From contig VZRG01000006.1 of NCBI GenBank assembly GCA_013397435.1, positions 2,238,430-2,302,429 on the forward strand: DNA of 64,000 bases. The letters run 5' to 3'. Both the position numbers and the translations under genes were made by a program. This document shows, one piece after another, positions 1-13,200 of the stretch (its first letter is position 1; the number at the start of each line of letters is the position of its first letter). Origin of the DNA: Erythrocercus mccallii. Taxonomy: Eukaryota > Chordata > Aves > Passeriformes > Dicruridae. The notes under the pieces were generated by a model, which was given only the letters and a program-made list of their open reading frames with translations, searched no databases and was not told where the DNA came from.

Positions 1-441
1 TTAACAACTGAATACATGCTAAAAGAAATAATTTACAGCAGCAGTTTCATTACACTTTCTCTCCAGTTTTCTAGTTCCCATCTGAATTGAAGTGATAAAT
101 ACAGAAGTGGAATTATTTCCCACCCAGTGAGGAATGCGTTTAAAGAATAAGCGCATAACTCAGACACTGATATAGCAAATAAACCACCCTATCACCTGTG
201 TGGCAAAATCTTTCATTTTAGTATTTTGCTGAACACACCAAAATGGAGTACCTCTAGATAACAGTACTTTACACTGTACCTCCTTATCTAGTCAAAAATA
301 TTTACATCTTTTTTGACTAATGTGTAGGTAGCAAAAACTGAACTATTAAACACATACCATTGATATTCACTAAATAATACATAAAAAGGAACAGTAAATG
401 CGCATTCACATGCATTTAATTTAATTTTTTTACATAGTGAC

Positions 442-447
442 TTTATT
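442..447 (-). promoter_or_regulatory. Candidate distal poly(A) signal (AATAAA) of SEMA3A
   Basis: The transcript-sense AATAAA sits in CCCAATAAAGTC, about 3.4 kb after the stop codon. It is the most distal hexamer noticed in the window. The actual cleavage site may also lie beyond the left edge. Confidence 0.25.
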
Positions 448-3400
448 GGGTCATGAAGATTTAACTTTGTTTTGCAAAGATGCACATTTTCTCAGTTTGA
501 TGTTATAGTTTAACATAACCATACAGTTTTTAGGAGCCATAGAACAAATTCCCATTTCAGTGATCTGTGCAAGTGCAAAGAGTAGATAAGTAAGAATAAG
601 ATTCAATATATTTTTGTTCCTTGCAGATGGATAACTTAAAACAAATGAAAATAGATCTTTCTGGTTATAAATTCTCTCCAGCTTAAACATAACTTTTTAC
701 TTACTTTTTCTAAAGTCAGTAACTAGAGGTTTAGAGGATTTTATTGGCCATTTACAGAAATACCATTTTAATCTTTATTTTCAAAATTTATGTTGCTTTA
801 AACAATAATGACATAACAATGACACGGGGCTATGAATCTTACTGAAGCTGCAGGGCATCTTTCTATACATTAATTCATTAAGGCCTATGCTTTCTGGAAA
901 AAAGTCTATTTCATACCACTATTACATGTTGCTTTAACTTGACCATAATATGAACCTAAAAATCAAAAATTTCCACTGTTGGCTTGATCTTCTGCCCTCT
1001 ATACAAACAAATACAAAAGCTTAAACAAGACTACTCATGTCAGTGAGGACTGGGTTGAAGTTTGTAAGATATGATCGTATCAATTGTTCAATGAGACTGC
1101 CAGGTCATGGTAAAAATGTTGCAACTTCTGTAATTTTTTTCCCACAGATTATCTTTCTCAGTATAGAAAAACATATCTTAGAATTCTGTCTTTATTTGTT
1201 TCCTCTTCATGCATTGTGAAAGAGAATGGTTTGAGTTCATTTTTTTTGTAGCAAGTTGCTATGAACATGGAAGAGAAAAAAAATGTTACATAGCAATTCC
1301 ATGAATCTGTAAAAAAGGAAACAAAGTGATATGGGGTCTATTGAAATCAATCTGTATTTTTCCCACTGAATTCTCCAAGGTTCATTTTAAAACTGTTTCC
1401 TTTTTTAAGAAAGTATTGTAGTAACTAGATGATACACAATAGCCCTTCACAAAAGGCTAAAGAATATTCTGTGATTAAAATTAAATAATTCACTTGACAA
1501 CAGTGCTCAGAAATTAACCATAAGTTGAACTGAAAAATTAATACTTTGCACAGAAAAGCACATAGTTGAACATATGTTTTAATTCATCCATATTCAGCAC
1601 ACCATGAAATAATGGGAATTTACCAGCATACTGAAGTTGACAAGAGGTTTTTTCAGGTTAAATATAAGAGAGACTTAAAGCTGCTTTAAAAATAAATTCC
1701 GAAGTGCTTTCTTAAATCATGGCCCTACAGCCTTGTCCTAGCCTATTCAATGACTTTTTTTCTGAAGAATTAAATGACAAAAAAAAATCCTGCAAGTTCA
1801 TCCCCTCCAAAGGATTCAAAGGGGACTGAAGTAACTCGGCTGTTAGTGAAAATCCAATTTCTATGGAGGCAAGAAGCCAAGGCTTCACTAAGCAGAAGGA
1901 TACTTGAATTAGTGAGTGGAAAGGAGACTTGGGGCACATTGTGAGAGATGCTGTCACAGCAGTTGTGTTTTATTGTATCTGATAAGGCTGATTGATAGTG
2001 TAGCAATATATTGATAAATTAAATACCACAGAGTGAATAACAACAAAACTGATCAGTCATCAGTGCAGACACACTTTTATACAAAGCTCCTTTAGCAAAC
2101 TAAGGATTTTGTTCGAGTAATTTTCCCCACAATGACATTACTTGAAATTATGTCATTTACAGACTCTACCAAGGTAAAATATGGGAGGCTGGAGAAAGAT
2201 GATCTCAAAAGAACTGGACACCATAGAACTGGGGACCAAAGGCACATCTGTGCTGAGGTGAATAAATCCACTACTTATAACCCTAAACAGACACTCATGA
2301 TGCAAGTACATTGTCTGTTATACCCTGTTGCTCTCCTGTATATAGAATAAGACAGAAGTGCAGGACCAAATTTTCTGTTAATATAAACTAGTCTTAAGCT
2401 GAACTTCACCAATTTACTACTTCAGCAGATTTCATCCACAGATAAAACTGTCCCTCAGATCTTAAAATGGGGAGCTGGCTTTGGGGTTGTTAATTACATG
2501 GCCTAGTGCTGTTTCTTTGCATTTTGGTGATCTGGCCCACAGAAAGGACAGAGCACTGGGAGTCAGTAGTGTGGACAAATCTCTACCACAGAGCTGGGAA
2601 CACAACTCAAACTGAATGTGAGCTTTGCTCATGGATATATGACAGTCTATGAGCATCAGTATTTAAATATTAGCATTCACAAATATGAACCAAGAAAGCA
2701 AAAGAGTAATTAGCAGAGGGTATTTTAATGCTATTTGTTTTTTTAATTAAAAAAAAATATACAACTGAAAATCAATGCTCTCCTCTTCATTGGTTCAATC
2801 TATAGCAAGGTATTATACAAGTTGAATAATTTCAAAAACCATACTTAGAAAAACAGAATGCAGAATACTTCCATCCTATACAGTGACTTTCTTGTTAAAA
2901 TAGCTTAGTTTTAAAGTAGCTTTGCAGTTACATATCATATAGATTACTGACAGGGGAGGAGGTTAACATCACTGTTACCAGCTCCCCTGGAAGTTTTCCC
3001 AAACACAAGAGTAAAGCAGTCATAATTGGAAGTTGTCTTTTTTCCTCTAAACCAATAATTAGAAAGTACAGTATTTCTAAGACAAAAAGTCTAATCTATT
3101 TTAGAAAGGAGATAATGTTTGCTGCATGTTTTTTCATGGTACATTTAAATTATACTTTTAATAAAATACATCTTTAGATCAAAGCTGAAAGAAGTCATCA
3201 GTAGTAGGCCAGTGTACTCCACATTTTTTTTCTTCCAGATGATGGATGGCTTATGTTGTTCAGATTTCTACAATCAATCTCATTCAGTATTGTTTTTCCT
3301 CTTCTAGCACATATAAACAGGAGAACTGGTAGACAAAACAAGAAAAAAGTCCTTGTGTCCAATCACATGTTTAGACGTTCATCAGCTTAATGAGTTCATG

Positions 3401-3669
3401 CAGTTTTATATAAGTCTAGAAATGGTAGTGCTGATGATGAAAGGTGGGGCTTGTTTTTCTTTTCTGTAAGATGACAGCATGAAATGCTGTCATGAAATTT
3501 TCTTTGTATCTCCATCAAAAGAGAAAGCAAAACTTGCCTGTTGAATACTTGCAGAAGTTTTTGAGCAGTAAGCTAGGTCCAGCTGAGTTATCATCCTTGA
3601 AACTCTGGTCTTTCTGGTTTTAGAATCAGAGCAGAGAGGAAGGACTTGCTAGGAAAGTTAGAAATGGAT

Positions 3670-3675
3670 TTTATT
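3670..3675 (-). promoter_or_regulatory. Candidate proximal poly(A) signal (AATAAA) of SEMA3A
   Basis: The first AATAAA hexamer in the transcript sense lies about 145 bases after the stop codon. If used it would give a very short 3' UTR. No strongly GU-rich element was recognised downstream, so use is uncertain. Confidence 0.3.
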
Positions 3676-3820
3676 TAAACCTAGTGGAAACTGTTTGAAC
3701 TTTCCACTCTTGTAAACATCCACATAATGCCATGAAAAAGTTCATGAATATTGCATTTTTTTTCCAGTTATCTGTCTATACAAGTTTCTACTTGGATGAG
3801 GTTCCTAGAGGTAATGTAGC

Positions 3821-4276
3821 TCAGACACTACGTGGTGCCCTCTCAAATTCATGGGTCCTCCTGTTTCTACCTTTTTTATTCTCTTGTAGGTGCTTCCACT
3901 TATTTGTGTTCACCTGCGCACTGGCAGGCCTTTGCCGGCGCTGTTTGCGGTCTCTTTTCCAAACCTGCTCACAGAACTCATCCATTGTGTTGAGATTGGG
4001 GTGGTTGATCAACTGCATGAAGTCTCTGTACCAGATCTTCTGGCTGGGGGTCATGCTGTTGGTCGCATCCTTGATCTTGGAGCCATCACCATCTTCTTCT
4101 TTATGGAGCAGCTCTTCTAGGTGATCATTGTCGATCACTTCAAGGGTCACCTTGAGCAAGGTTTGCATGAAGCCGTGCTCCACAGCATGGCAAAAATAAA
4201 CACCAGAGTCTCTCCGGTGAAGACTTCGTAGCAATAGGCCCTGTTCTGTCCGGATCATGTGATCATCCACTTTTAT
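3821..4276 (-). CDS. SEMA3A: SEMA3A terminal coding exon: second half of Ig domain, dimerisation cysteine, basic tail, stop
   Basis: The acceptor is CAATATAG; coding starts IKVDDHMIRTEQGLLLR and runs 151 residues to TGA at 3823-3821. It holds the second Ig cysteine in the DSGVYFCHAVEHG motif, an acidic patch (EELLHKEEDGDGSK), and WYRDFMQLINHPNLNTMDEFC, whose Cys matches the residue that links SEMA3A dimers. A very basic tail follows: WKRDRKQRRQRP then KWKHLQENKKGRNRRTHEF, ending ERAPRSV. This tail contributes to neuropilin binding, and in SEMA3A it is also cut by furin-like proteases. The segment ASAQVNTN differs from the human GHTPGNSN at the same place. Open frames on the opposite strand (3732-4124 and 3890-4120) are shadows of this exon. 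Confidence 0.97.
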   Translation of the reverse strand: MKVDDHMIRTEQGLLLRSLHRRDSGVYFCHAVEHGFMQTLLKVTLEVIDNDHLEELLHKEEDGDGSKIKDATNSMTPSQKIWYRDFMQLINHPNLNTMDEFCEQVWKRDRKQRRQRPASAQVNTNKWKHLQENKKGRNRRTHEFERAPRSV

Positions 4277-7200
4277 CTATATTGGGAAAAAGTGGTAATT
4301 TCAACAGTTATTTTTCCTATATGTGCCACATAATCCTCTAACCATGCTACTTCTTTATTACTGCTCCTTCTAACAAGCAAGACTTGGCCAAGAATTCCCA
4401 AACCCACAAAAATGGAAAACCCTTTGCCAGTCATCTGTTATCATGAAAGGCTCAAATCTTTTGGAAAAACTGATAGAATGCTAAGGGTTTGGGGAATAAG
4501 GAATTTACTCCTTAGTAACTACTGCTGCTGAACAAAGATTTATTTCAACTATGTCAGATGGAGTTGCTGGAAAGATTACAGAAGATCTGAGCCTCCAATC
4601 AGCAGAGTCAACATGGATTCATTTGGCTGTATTACTGAGGTCTCATTCACCATTATTTTTTAGTCAAATCTAGATCCATTTGCAAAAAAAGGTTCTTTGC
4701 CTTCCCGTTGTTCCTTACTACAAAACCCCTCATGCACAGAAGTGGGTTCTACCTAAGTGGAAGATTTACCAACAAGCAACTAAGGATCAAATCTCAAAAA
4801 TTTAATATTCAAAAAGCACTTTTGAATATTCAGTATTCAAAATACTGTTTTTTTTCTGAAATCTAGAATGTAACATTCTCCGAATGCACACATTGCTGCA
4901 GACAGAAAAGCCACGAACCTCTTTGATGCTCTCTCACTGAGAATAAATTTTTAATAATTTACTAATTATGCAAACAAAACAAAAATATTTATATAATTTA
5001 AAGCAGTTAATATAACTTTGCTGACCATGCTTTAAATATATGCATGTATACTTACAAATAACTTCAATGTAACAAAAAAGTTTTTGTTCCCTAGCTTGAC
5101 CTCCCTACCTACCAGAGTAGAATGTTCTCCTAACACGTGTGACCTGGCTTTATACCACTTGACAATGTGGGTGATTAATAACATAAGAATGTTGGTGACA
5201 AGAGAAGGAGAAAAAGAAAGTATCAGCTTAGTGTAATGCAACAGGGAAAATAAGTGTTTCTGCCTCTATGAATACTGCTTTTTGATGAAAATAAAAGTTT
5301 TCATACTCTTGTGTCCACTACAGTTCTCAGTTCATCATTCTGACTCAGTTATGTGCAGTAAAGTCTCAGAACATGCAGCACATGGGATGCTCCTGCCAGA
5401 CTGCGCTTCAATCAAACAATATGATTAGGGGAAAGCAGTTAAGCTTTTTCTCAAAGGCAATCTTAAGGCCTGTGTTATATTTAACTTCATACAATCTTTA
5501 TATGATGTTTCAGGTGACAGAATGCTAGCCTCTTCTGCTTCTGGGATCTCTGATGTAAACAAGAGTGTTTTGCAGGGAGTCTGAGCTAGGAGAGGATATG
5601 ACTGCTTGCTGCTGTAACAATCTGTAAAACCTATTAGGGAGCCAACAGGATTTTATGGTAATAGGAGTGAGAATATGCTGAACAACAATGGAAATCATAT
5701 ATTCCAGACAAGTTCTGCTCAACTAAAATTATTCTGGGAAGGACTCACACCGAAGTCTATCTTTATAGAGAAAATTATCTCTTTTTTTTTTTTTTTTTAC
5801 TGTACCTCCTCTTTGCGATCATCATTTTGCTTCTGGAATTGCCAGTAGACTACAGCACGCTGAGATTTTGGACTGCACTCAAGGAAAGTGCTGCTATTCT
5901 CTACTCCATAGATAATCTTTTCCTCCAGGGCCTGACCACTTGGGTTATCTGTAAAGCATAAAAAAAAAAAAAAAAAAAAAAAAAATCACCAGGAAGCTAA
6001 CCCTTAATTGCTAAGTAATTTTTTGTTTAAGATTTGGGCTTCATTAAAGTGTTTAAAGATAAAAACTAAAAAAAAGATCCCCATATCAATATACTATTTA
6101 AAAAATCTCCATCAACATCTCTGTCTTTGTAAGAACCCATGGTAGGTTTTTTGGTTTACTGGTTTTTGTTTTTAATTGTATTTTAAATCCTAACAGCTGT
6201 TAACATCTCAATATGTGAAGCTAATGAATTTAATTGTGAAATTTTGTGTAAGCCTCATTGTTATTCATCAAGGAAAACATCTAGGACATGACAAGAATTT
6301 TTAATAGCAAACTGTATGCAATGAGAAAACTCAGGGTGTAGTTGCAGAATGTTTGTAATGATGCCTCCTGGGCTCTATGGTCATAATACTTTAGAGCAAA
6401 GTAATAAAACATGAGGCTATTTAAAAGTAGAATAATGTGTTTAGATTATATGACAGTGCAGTTTGCTGAAGCTGTTAATGACCAGGAATAATGTTTTTGA
6501 GGAAACGATCTTCAATTAATCATTTCCTCTCATACTGATATAATTTATGGAAATGTAATGAGGTTAATAAACCAGACATTATGGGAGGGGGAAAAGAAAG
6601 TTAAATAAATTACTTCCTTTTGTAACAACGTTTCAAGATATTCATCAACTTGCTGGAAATATCACATAGCTATTAGACTTATATGGTATTTGATTCTTCT
6701 CCAATACCGCAGAGGCTTTAAGGCATCATGTTTCAACTCTCCACTTTAGCCCTTTAAAATGCTGGTATGGACTTAAGTGGCAACAGAGCAATAACCCTGA
6801 AGAGCAGATGAGGAGGAAGGGGTGGGTAGGATGTTTAACACTGTGTTGATCTCATGGGGTTTCCTGACTCCTTGCCATTCTTTCTCTTTCTTTCCATTTT
6901 TCATGTTTGATTTTTAGTACTGGAAATCTTTAAGGAACTACTTTTGATATGCTTTAACAGGAAAATTATGTCTATTTAAAACCCTGTCAGAGAAATCCTT
7001 TGTCCAGTTTTGTTTGCTCTCAACTGTGCCTTTCTCCTACTGGCCATGTTGCTTAGCAAACACAGGCTGTTTGTTAGATGACTGTGACAAAGGTAAAAGT
7101 AAAATTGAGTTCCTGACTTACACAGATACAGAATCAGATGTGACTTTCAATAATGGCTTTCAGCCCTGAGAGAGGATGGCAGAAGGGATGTGGAGCAGAA

Positions 7201-10200
7201 TAAGGTCTGGTGCTTGCCTATTTCTCAGAAAACATCAAACGGCCTAAACAAATAGGATATCGGTTTGCTTGCCTTCCTCTGCTGGATTGTGGACCTTTTA
7301 GCCAAGTGAGTGGGGTGTTCTATTAAAAGTCGAGTGAAACAATTTTTATGACATCTCTCATAAACCACATTCCCGTGAAGAATGTCAGTACAGCTATGGG
7401 TCAGGAAGACAGGGACCAGTGGAGGAATCAATCAGAAGACAAAGGAGCAAGAGAAGGGTAAAACAGCTGGAATAGAATATAGCCAAGGTGGTGAGGTCTG
7501 AGATGGAGCAAAAGTGAATTTGTGTCATTGAAACAGAGGAACTGGAAGTATGTGAAGAGATTAACTGAATAGAGTTAGAAGTGATAAGATAAATATCATA
7601 AATGATAACTGATGGGTCAAGATTTAACACTGTGAAAGGCTGAGTGATGTACTGAACTCTTCTGTTTCAAGTTAGATGCCCTAATTAAGGAACAAAGTTC
7701 ATAAGGCTGAGCAGGCAGTCAGATATCCACACACACACAGAAGCTGGGATCCACAACAGACAGCACATACAAGCCTTTTGCATAAGACTTAGTAGAAAAT
7801 ATCCCCTTTTATAGCCTGGGACATATATGTTACTGCTCCAGTGATGTGTTTCTGTGAAACAGTGATTTACAGGCCTCCATAATAATGGATGGAAACACAG
7901 AGATTTCGCCCTAAGATGCATGCTCTGTCACAATTCTTCTCCCAGGCTCCCTGAACTGTAATTGTAGAACGGCCCATCTTCAACAACAGCAATCCGATAG
8001 TTCAGGTATTTGTACTGGAAGTAGGAATATCAAGTCAAATTTCTAAGCCTAAGTGAACTTTGGGTCCTCATTCCAGCATCCTAAAAAACCAGCAGATTAC
8101 TCATTAGTAGGGCTTGCAGCTCCACTTCATTATACTTTCCTGAACATGGTTTAGTTCGAGTTACACAGGGGCAGACCACATGTTACACTGTTCTCATTAG
8201 ATTCAGGGGAGGCAGTTTTCTGAATGATAAATATCAGTATAAAGGACAAAACCAAGTATTTTTTTGGTAAAAGTCCTATGAGCCATGAGTAGCAGCACAT
8301 TTTTATGCATATAGAGAAGTTTCTGCTGGAAAACTTAAGTACCTAGAATGTTCTTAATATCTAAGAAGCTAGCCATAAGTTTTTTTAGAAACTGTACACT
8401 CTGATACCATTTCAAACTTCCATTTCCTTGGATCTGGTCTATGGCATTCTAGTGCGTTAGAGAACACCACAGAAAGTGGGTGAAGTCCTCCTTATATTTC
8501 TTCACAGCTGCAGAAAACAAAATATGGGTGACAGACAAGCAATGAGAGAGGAAGCTTTTTAGAGATCCTTTGATTGCCATTTCCATGATTTGAAGGAGCA
8601 GAAGGCAGGTCCAGAAATGTCTATAAAGTTCATGCAATATTGAGCACCTGGAGTGCAAGAAATTAAGCAGTGATGGAATAATCACAGGATCAGAGTGCAG
8701 CCTTGGGACTGAGAAGCTGAACAGACTGGACGGAAGAATGAAAGTCTAAGAAGTTCAGAAAAGCAGCTGGAGGAATTAGAAAATTATAGAAGTCATGAAG
8801 CTGGTGATGAATTTCAGCCCAAAATCCTGTCTGAAAGGAGAAATTCCCAAAATGAATCCAACAGCAGTATCAGTTTACTACCCTGATAAATATCCTTTAA
8901 GTACATAATTTCTGACATAACCAAAGAAGTATGAAAGGCTAAGTACTTATACCAAGATTGCTTTGCAGATGAATTAATCTCACAATACAGTTTAATTCAG
9001 AGTGATTCTTTGAACTTCCCCTGGGATAAATCATGTAAAAAAAAAGTACCTCTTCTTTAACAAGTTCTTCTTCAAAAAACCCCAAACTTGATTATTTCTT
9101 GATAGCTCTAGTAGGTTACACTTAAACAAAAATTCTCCTTTAGCTGCCACAAAGGTGACCATGCTTTTAGATTTAAACATTAATATCTGGGCTAACAGCT
9201 GTACAGTGAAGGATCCTCAGCTCCCTCTAATGTTGCTGTGCAGTCATTTTATACTTCTTATATATTTGCACAAAAGAGCAACTGAAAATGCTACATAAAC
9301 AGACTGATTGCAAAGTTGGTTTCTGCAATGTCTTTAAAAGTTACACATTAAGACAGTTTTCTTTTCTCATGGTTTTGTTGGTTCACATGGATAATCAATT
9401 GGCATTTCCTGCAAATAAATCTATAGACAAGTAGTAAATGATTTTTGAAGCCTTTTTTGGTTATGGACAAACCCAATTCCTCATCTGTTGTCCAGGGAAC
9501 TACTAATCACAAACAAGGAAAAAACTCAGCATAAGTTGGCATAGGAAATTTATAGGCCATTCAGTCATCTGTACTATGTATGATCATGTGTAAGTGACAA
9601 ATAAATATAGGAAAATGTAATGGATTTACAACTCAAGTGGTTTAGAGAAAAATTATTTTAAGACCAATCTAAACCATTCATCAAGTATTATGACAGTGCA
9701 TCCTTCAAGACTGAGATCCAGAACCACATCCCCTCATTATCTTACTGATTCTTCTAATGCTGTTTTATCTTGCTTTGTATTTGCTCTGCTCATTTTGGCA
9801 AAGTTGTATTAAAACTCCTTTTGATCAGGTCTACCATATAATAACTTTCTAGACCTTGAGCTGCCATGACTGCATTAATGAAAAAACTGATTACTCTCTT
9901 CCCTTTGGACAGAAAGTATCTTTTTAAGACAAATTATGCTTACCAAATATGGGAAGACATAAACCTGAAGTGTTTGGAAATGCTTTTTTTGTTTATGAAA
10001 ATAAAGAATAGACCTACAGTTGTATAAAACACAGCTAGCAAACATTAAAATGAACAGACCTGTGGTAGACCAGTTTATAGTTTCGCTCAGGAGTAAAATG
10101 TTCAGAGAGTAAAAATATAAAGCTAAGAAATGCTTCTGCTGGTATTAAAATCAATGTTTAGTGCCTGGGGAAACTTTGCTGTTGTGGAACTGAAAATCTC

Positions 10201-13200
10201 ATTCTCAATATAAGGATGGTATCTTCACTCTGTAAGAATTATTTGATATCATGTAATGGGAAATTTGTGAGCTTTCTACTAGTCACAATTGACTAGCTCA
10301 AATCTAAACTAGTTGTACATTCATGAGTTCTCAAAATGTGACATACTGACCACAGTCTATTCATTCACTTTTAAAACTCTTTTTGCCTTCTCAGTAACTT
10401 GGCCTGAGTGTGACAATCAGAAGTAAAAAGGAAAGCTATAGTAATGTCATTTGTGAGTTTCAAATGATTAAAATGAAGATAGACAAAACTATTAGTGAAA
10501 CATACTGGTAGTGAATTATAGCTAACACAAAAGTAAAATTTAGGACTATTTATCATTTTTGCTATTACATGGACTGGAAGGACAAAACAGTTTTGAGGTA
10601 TCTCCATTTTCAGTCACCTCCTTATTTTTCACAGTAGTTTAACCCTGAGATTACGTCAGTTGGTTAGAGCAGGGTGCTAATAACACCATGGTTGAGGAAG
10701 ATCCTTGTATGGGCCATTCAGTTAGGAGCTGGACTCAAATGAATCCCTTCAAACTCAGAATATTTTGTGTGAAAAGTTCCTGTAAATGTTCCACAAACAT
10801 GAGGAATCAGTTTTTTTTCCAGCAGAGGGAAGCATTGCCTAAGTGTTCCCTTCACTTACAGCAAAATGGACATTTTTAGTTTTCTAAGTGAAGGTTCTGA
10901 AAAGTTTGGCAACAAATTAGTAACTGTGAGAAGTCTGTCAGTCAAACAAGTCAAGAAAGGAGGTTGATCAATACACTGTGAAAATGAAACAGTTGACAAA
11001 AAAAGCAAACCAAAATATGTCTAAGAAAGCCCATGCTGAAAGCACATGGGGACATGCCTGCTCCAAGAACGTCCTGATCTTTGGAGCTTTTAGTGTGACA
11101 TCAACAAAGGTCACTCCATATTTTGCCAAGATAGTTACAAACACATTTGGTTTTTAATTTGATTTGGCTATCATCTTATGCAAACTATGCACAGCAACAC
11201 AGACATTTCTTGATGTCATGAAGGAAATGCAATTCTTTTCTGAGATAATATGCCTAATGTGATGGTATGATATTATCAGGGAAGAGAAGCAAGAAAATTA
11301 AAATGCTTAAACTGTTTATTTGAGGAAAACAAAAAAATATCCCAAACCCAAATAGACTTCGGTGTCTGATCCAGGCCATTGTAAGCTATCTAAATTGGGA
11401 TAATGATGTATTTTATTCATCTTTTGCAGATGTTCGAGACAATTTCACCAACAAATCATTCACGCTTCCTACTCTACTCATGCACAGTCTGTAAATGACA
11501 TACAAATCAGCTGCCCTTCCGTGGCACCCCAAACTCACTGTGATGCTGCAGGTCTGAGCAGTGCGTGAGTGGGTCCCCGTTGCGGATGTCTTGTCGCCTG
11601 GTGCGCCTGCAAGGATCACATTCGAAATCTGTTAGCGCCCTTCTCAGGGCTCAACAGCAACAAATGGAACTTTTATATAATTACAGAGGTCACAAGTGCA
11701 CCTAAACAACACTAGGAAGGAAATTATATTGTTACTGCTATATTCTGTGCATTATCACTTTGTAGAGTCAGGCTTCACTCTCACAGGTGAAGTCTTCAGA
11801 AACTGGTAAATACATACCTCTTGCACTGAGATACTAAATAAATAAATAATGTTTAATGCTAATTACTAGTATCAAATAAATACCAAATAAAACCAAATGT
11901 GACGTTTATTTTAATTGTGTGGTCAATACTGGTCATAGCATAATTCATTACTTGATTCACAGCTACAGGGAGTGCTGAAGAACTAAAATATATACTGTAG
12001 AGTTTAACATGCATCAAAAGTACACATTTGTGCAAGTACAGATTTTAGAGTTTTGCAGCATCTTTTAGATAGATGAAATGTTGAAATGGGTGGATTTGAA
12101 AGAATGCCGAAGTGCTGTATTTTCTCCAAAATCTAAATTAAAAAGCATAGATCCTTTCAGCCACCATGGGTTTCACCAAAATGTTTCCGATAAAACCTTT
12201 TGCAGAACTGTTGCAAATGGTTTTGTCTTTAGAAAAAAAACAACACAAAATAAAAACTTGAAAAGGAAGATTTTGAAATGCCATTTATTCTTTCTTTTGT
12301 AGCTTGAGTCTGAATTCTACCTTTGACTGCATGTCTTTTTAACACAGTATATTCTTCTCCCAGTTTGAATTCTACTGGCTCTTTTGAAAAACATATTGAT
12401 CTGTGCTAAAAAAATGTTGTATTTCATCGAAGAGAGTTTTTTAAGACAATTTTGTTTTGCATGTGTTGTTCTCTCTTTGTCTGCCCCTAGTTTTGTTTAA
12501 ATAGCTGTGACACAAAATTCAACTGAGCCAAAGCAAAGCTTTTCATATGAAAAAGAAAGAAAAAAAAAGAAAGAGGCAAACAAAGATGTGTTTCAAGTGT
12601 GAGTACTTTACTTTAGGAATCGGAGAAAGCCTGAGGGCTTGCAAAATTAGAGGAGAACAAAGAGGATTAGGCTGCTGAACAATGCTGCGATTTCAGATTA
12701 TAGTATCCAGCAACGGATATGCAAAAGTTAAGTAGCCTTGTAAAAAGCCCTGTTGGTCACTCCCTTGTGAGGACAGCCCACATTTTTAAAAGCCATTGTT
12801 CTGCAGCACAGATCATCTCTCTTCTCTACACCAGCCCTATTTGCAGGCTCTCACTAACAGACCAGCATCAGCACATACCAGGAGCTCTCACAGAGGCACA
12901 ACTGCACAGCTGAGTCCTCTTGCCTGAAAGGTTTTAACCATACTCTTTTCCACTGAAAGCTACTGAAACGTTAAACCTGAGACTAATTACGTGAAGTACA
13001 GCAAAAGCTTTCTTTCTTAAAAAAAGTTAGATGAGCATTTTTATATATTTTTCTGAATAAAAACTTCTTTACAATTATGAGTTAGGACATCTTAGAACAC
13101 TTTAGTAAGAAGGAATATTCTGCTAAATTATATATGATTAAAAAAATGTACAAATTATAATTTCCAGTATCTTCATATTACTCATTACCAATGACAAAAT

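Larger units (their letters stand above)
1..3820 (-). other. SEMA3A: Sequence 3' of the SEMA3A stop codon: probable 3' UTR, end not determined
   Basis: The stretch is AT-rich and shows no convincing protein frame on either strand. It lies directly downstream of the stop codon with no splice signal required, so at least its part nearest 3820 is 3' UTR. AATAAA in the transcript sense occurs at 3675-3670, 1974-1969, 1196-1191, 779-774, 745-740 and 447-442. Which of these is used cannot be told from sequence alone; a long UTR is plausible for this gene but is an inference. Confidence 0.55.
4277..5805 (-). other. SEMA3A last intron (1.5 kb)
   Basis: This phase 0 intron splits the Ig domain. It starts GTACAG and ends AATATAG. 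It contains two adjacent short palindromes (4804-4847) and a T17 run (5782-5798) just inside the donor. No gene or recognisable mobile element was seen. Confidence 0.85.
5949..11538 (-). other. SEMA3A intron between furin-site exon and Ig exon (5.6 kb)
   Basis: This phase 1 intron is mostly unique AT-rich sequence. It holds the A26 run at 5960-5985, which forms the polypyrimidine tract of the next acceptor, and the tRNA-Ile/CR1 SINE at about 10.64-10.77 kb. The scattered open frames of 60-80 codons (for example at 7.2-7.9 and 8.4-8.7 kb) show no family resemblance and are treated as chance. Confidence 0.85.

Noticed and set aside
3732..4124. Plus-strand open frames of 130 and 76 codons over the last exon
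   Set aside because: They are antisense shadows of a conserved SEMA3A exon and resemble no protein family.
10644..10718. A functional tRNA-Ile gene
   Set aside because: The acceptor stem no longer pairs, the B box is degraded and a CR1 tail follows, so it is a SINE head.
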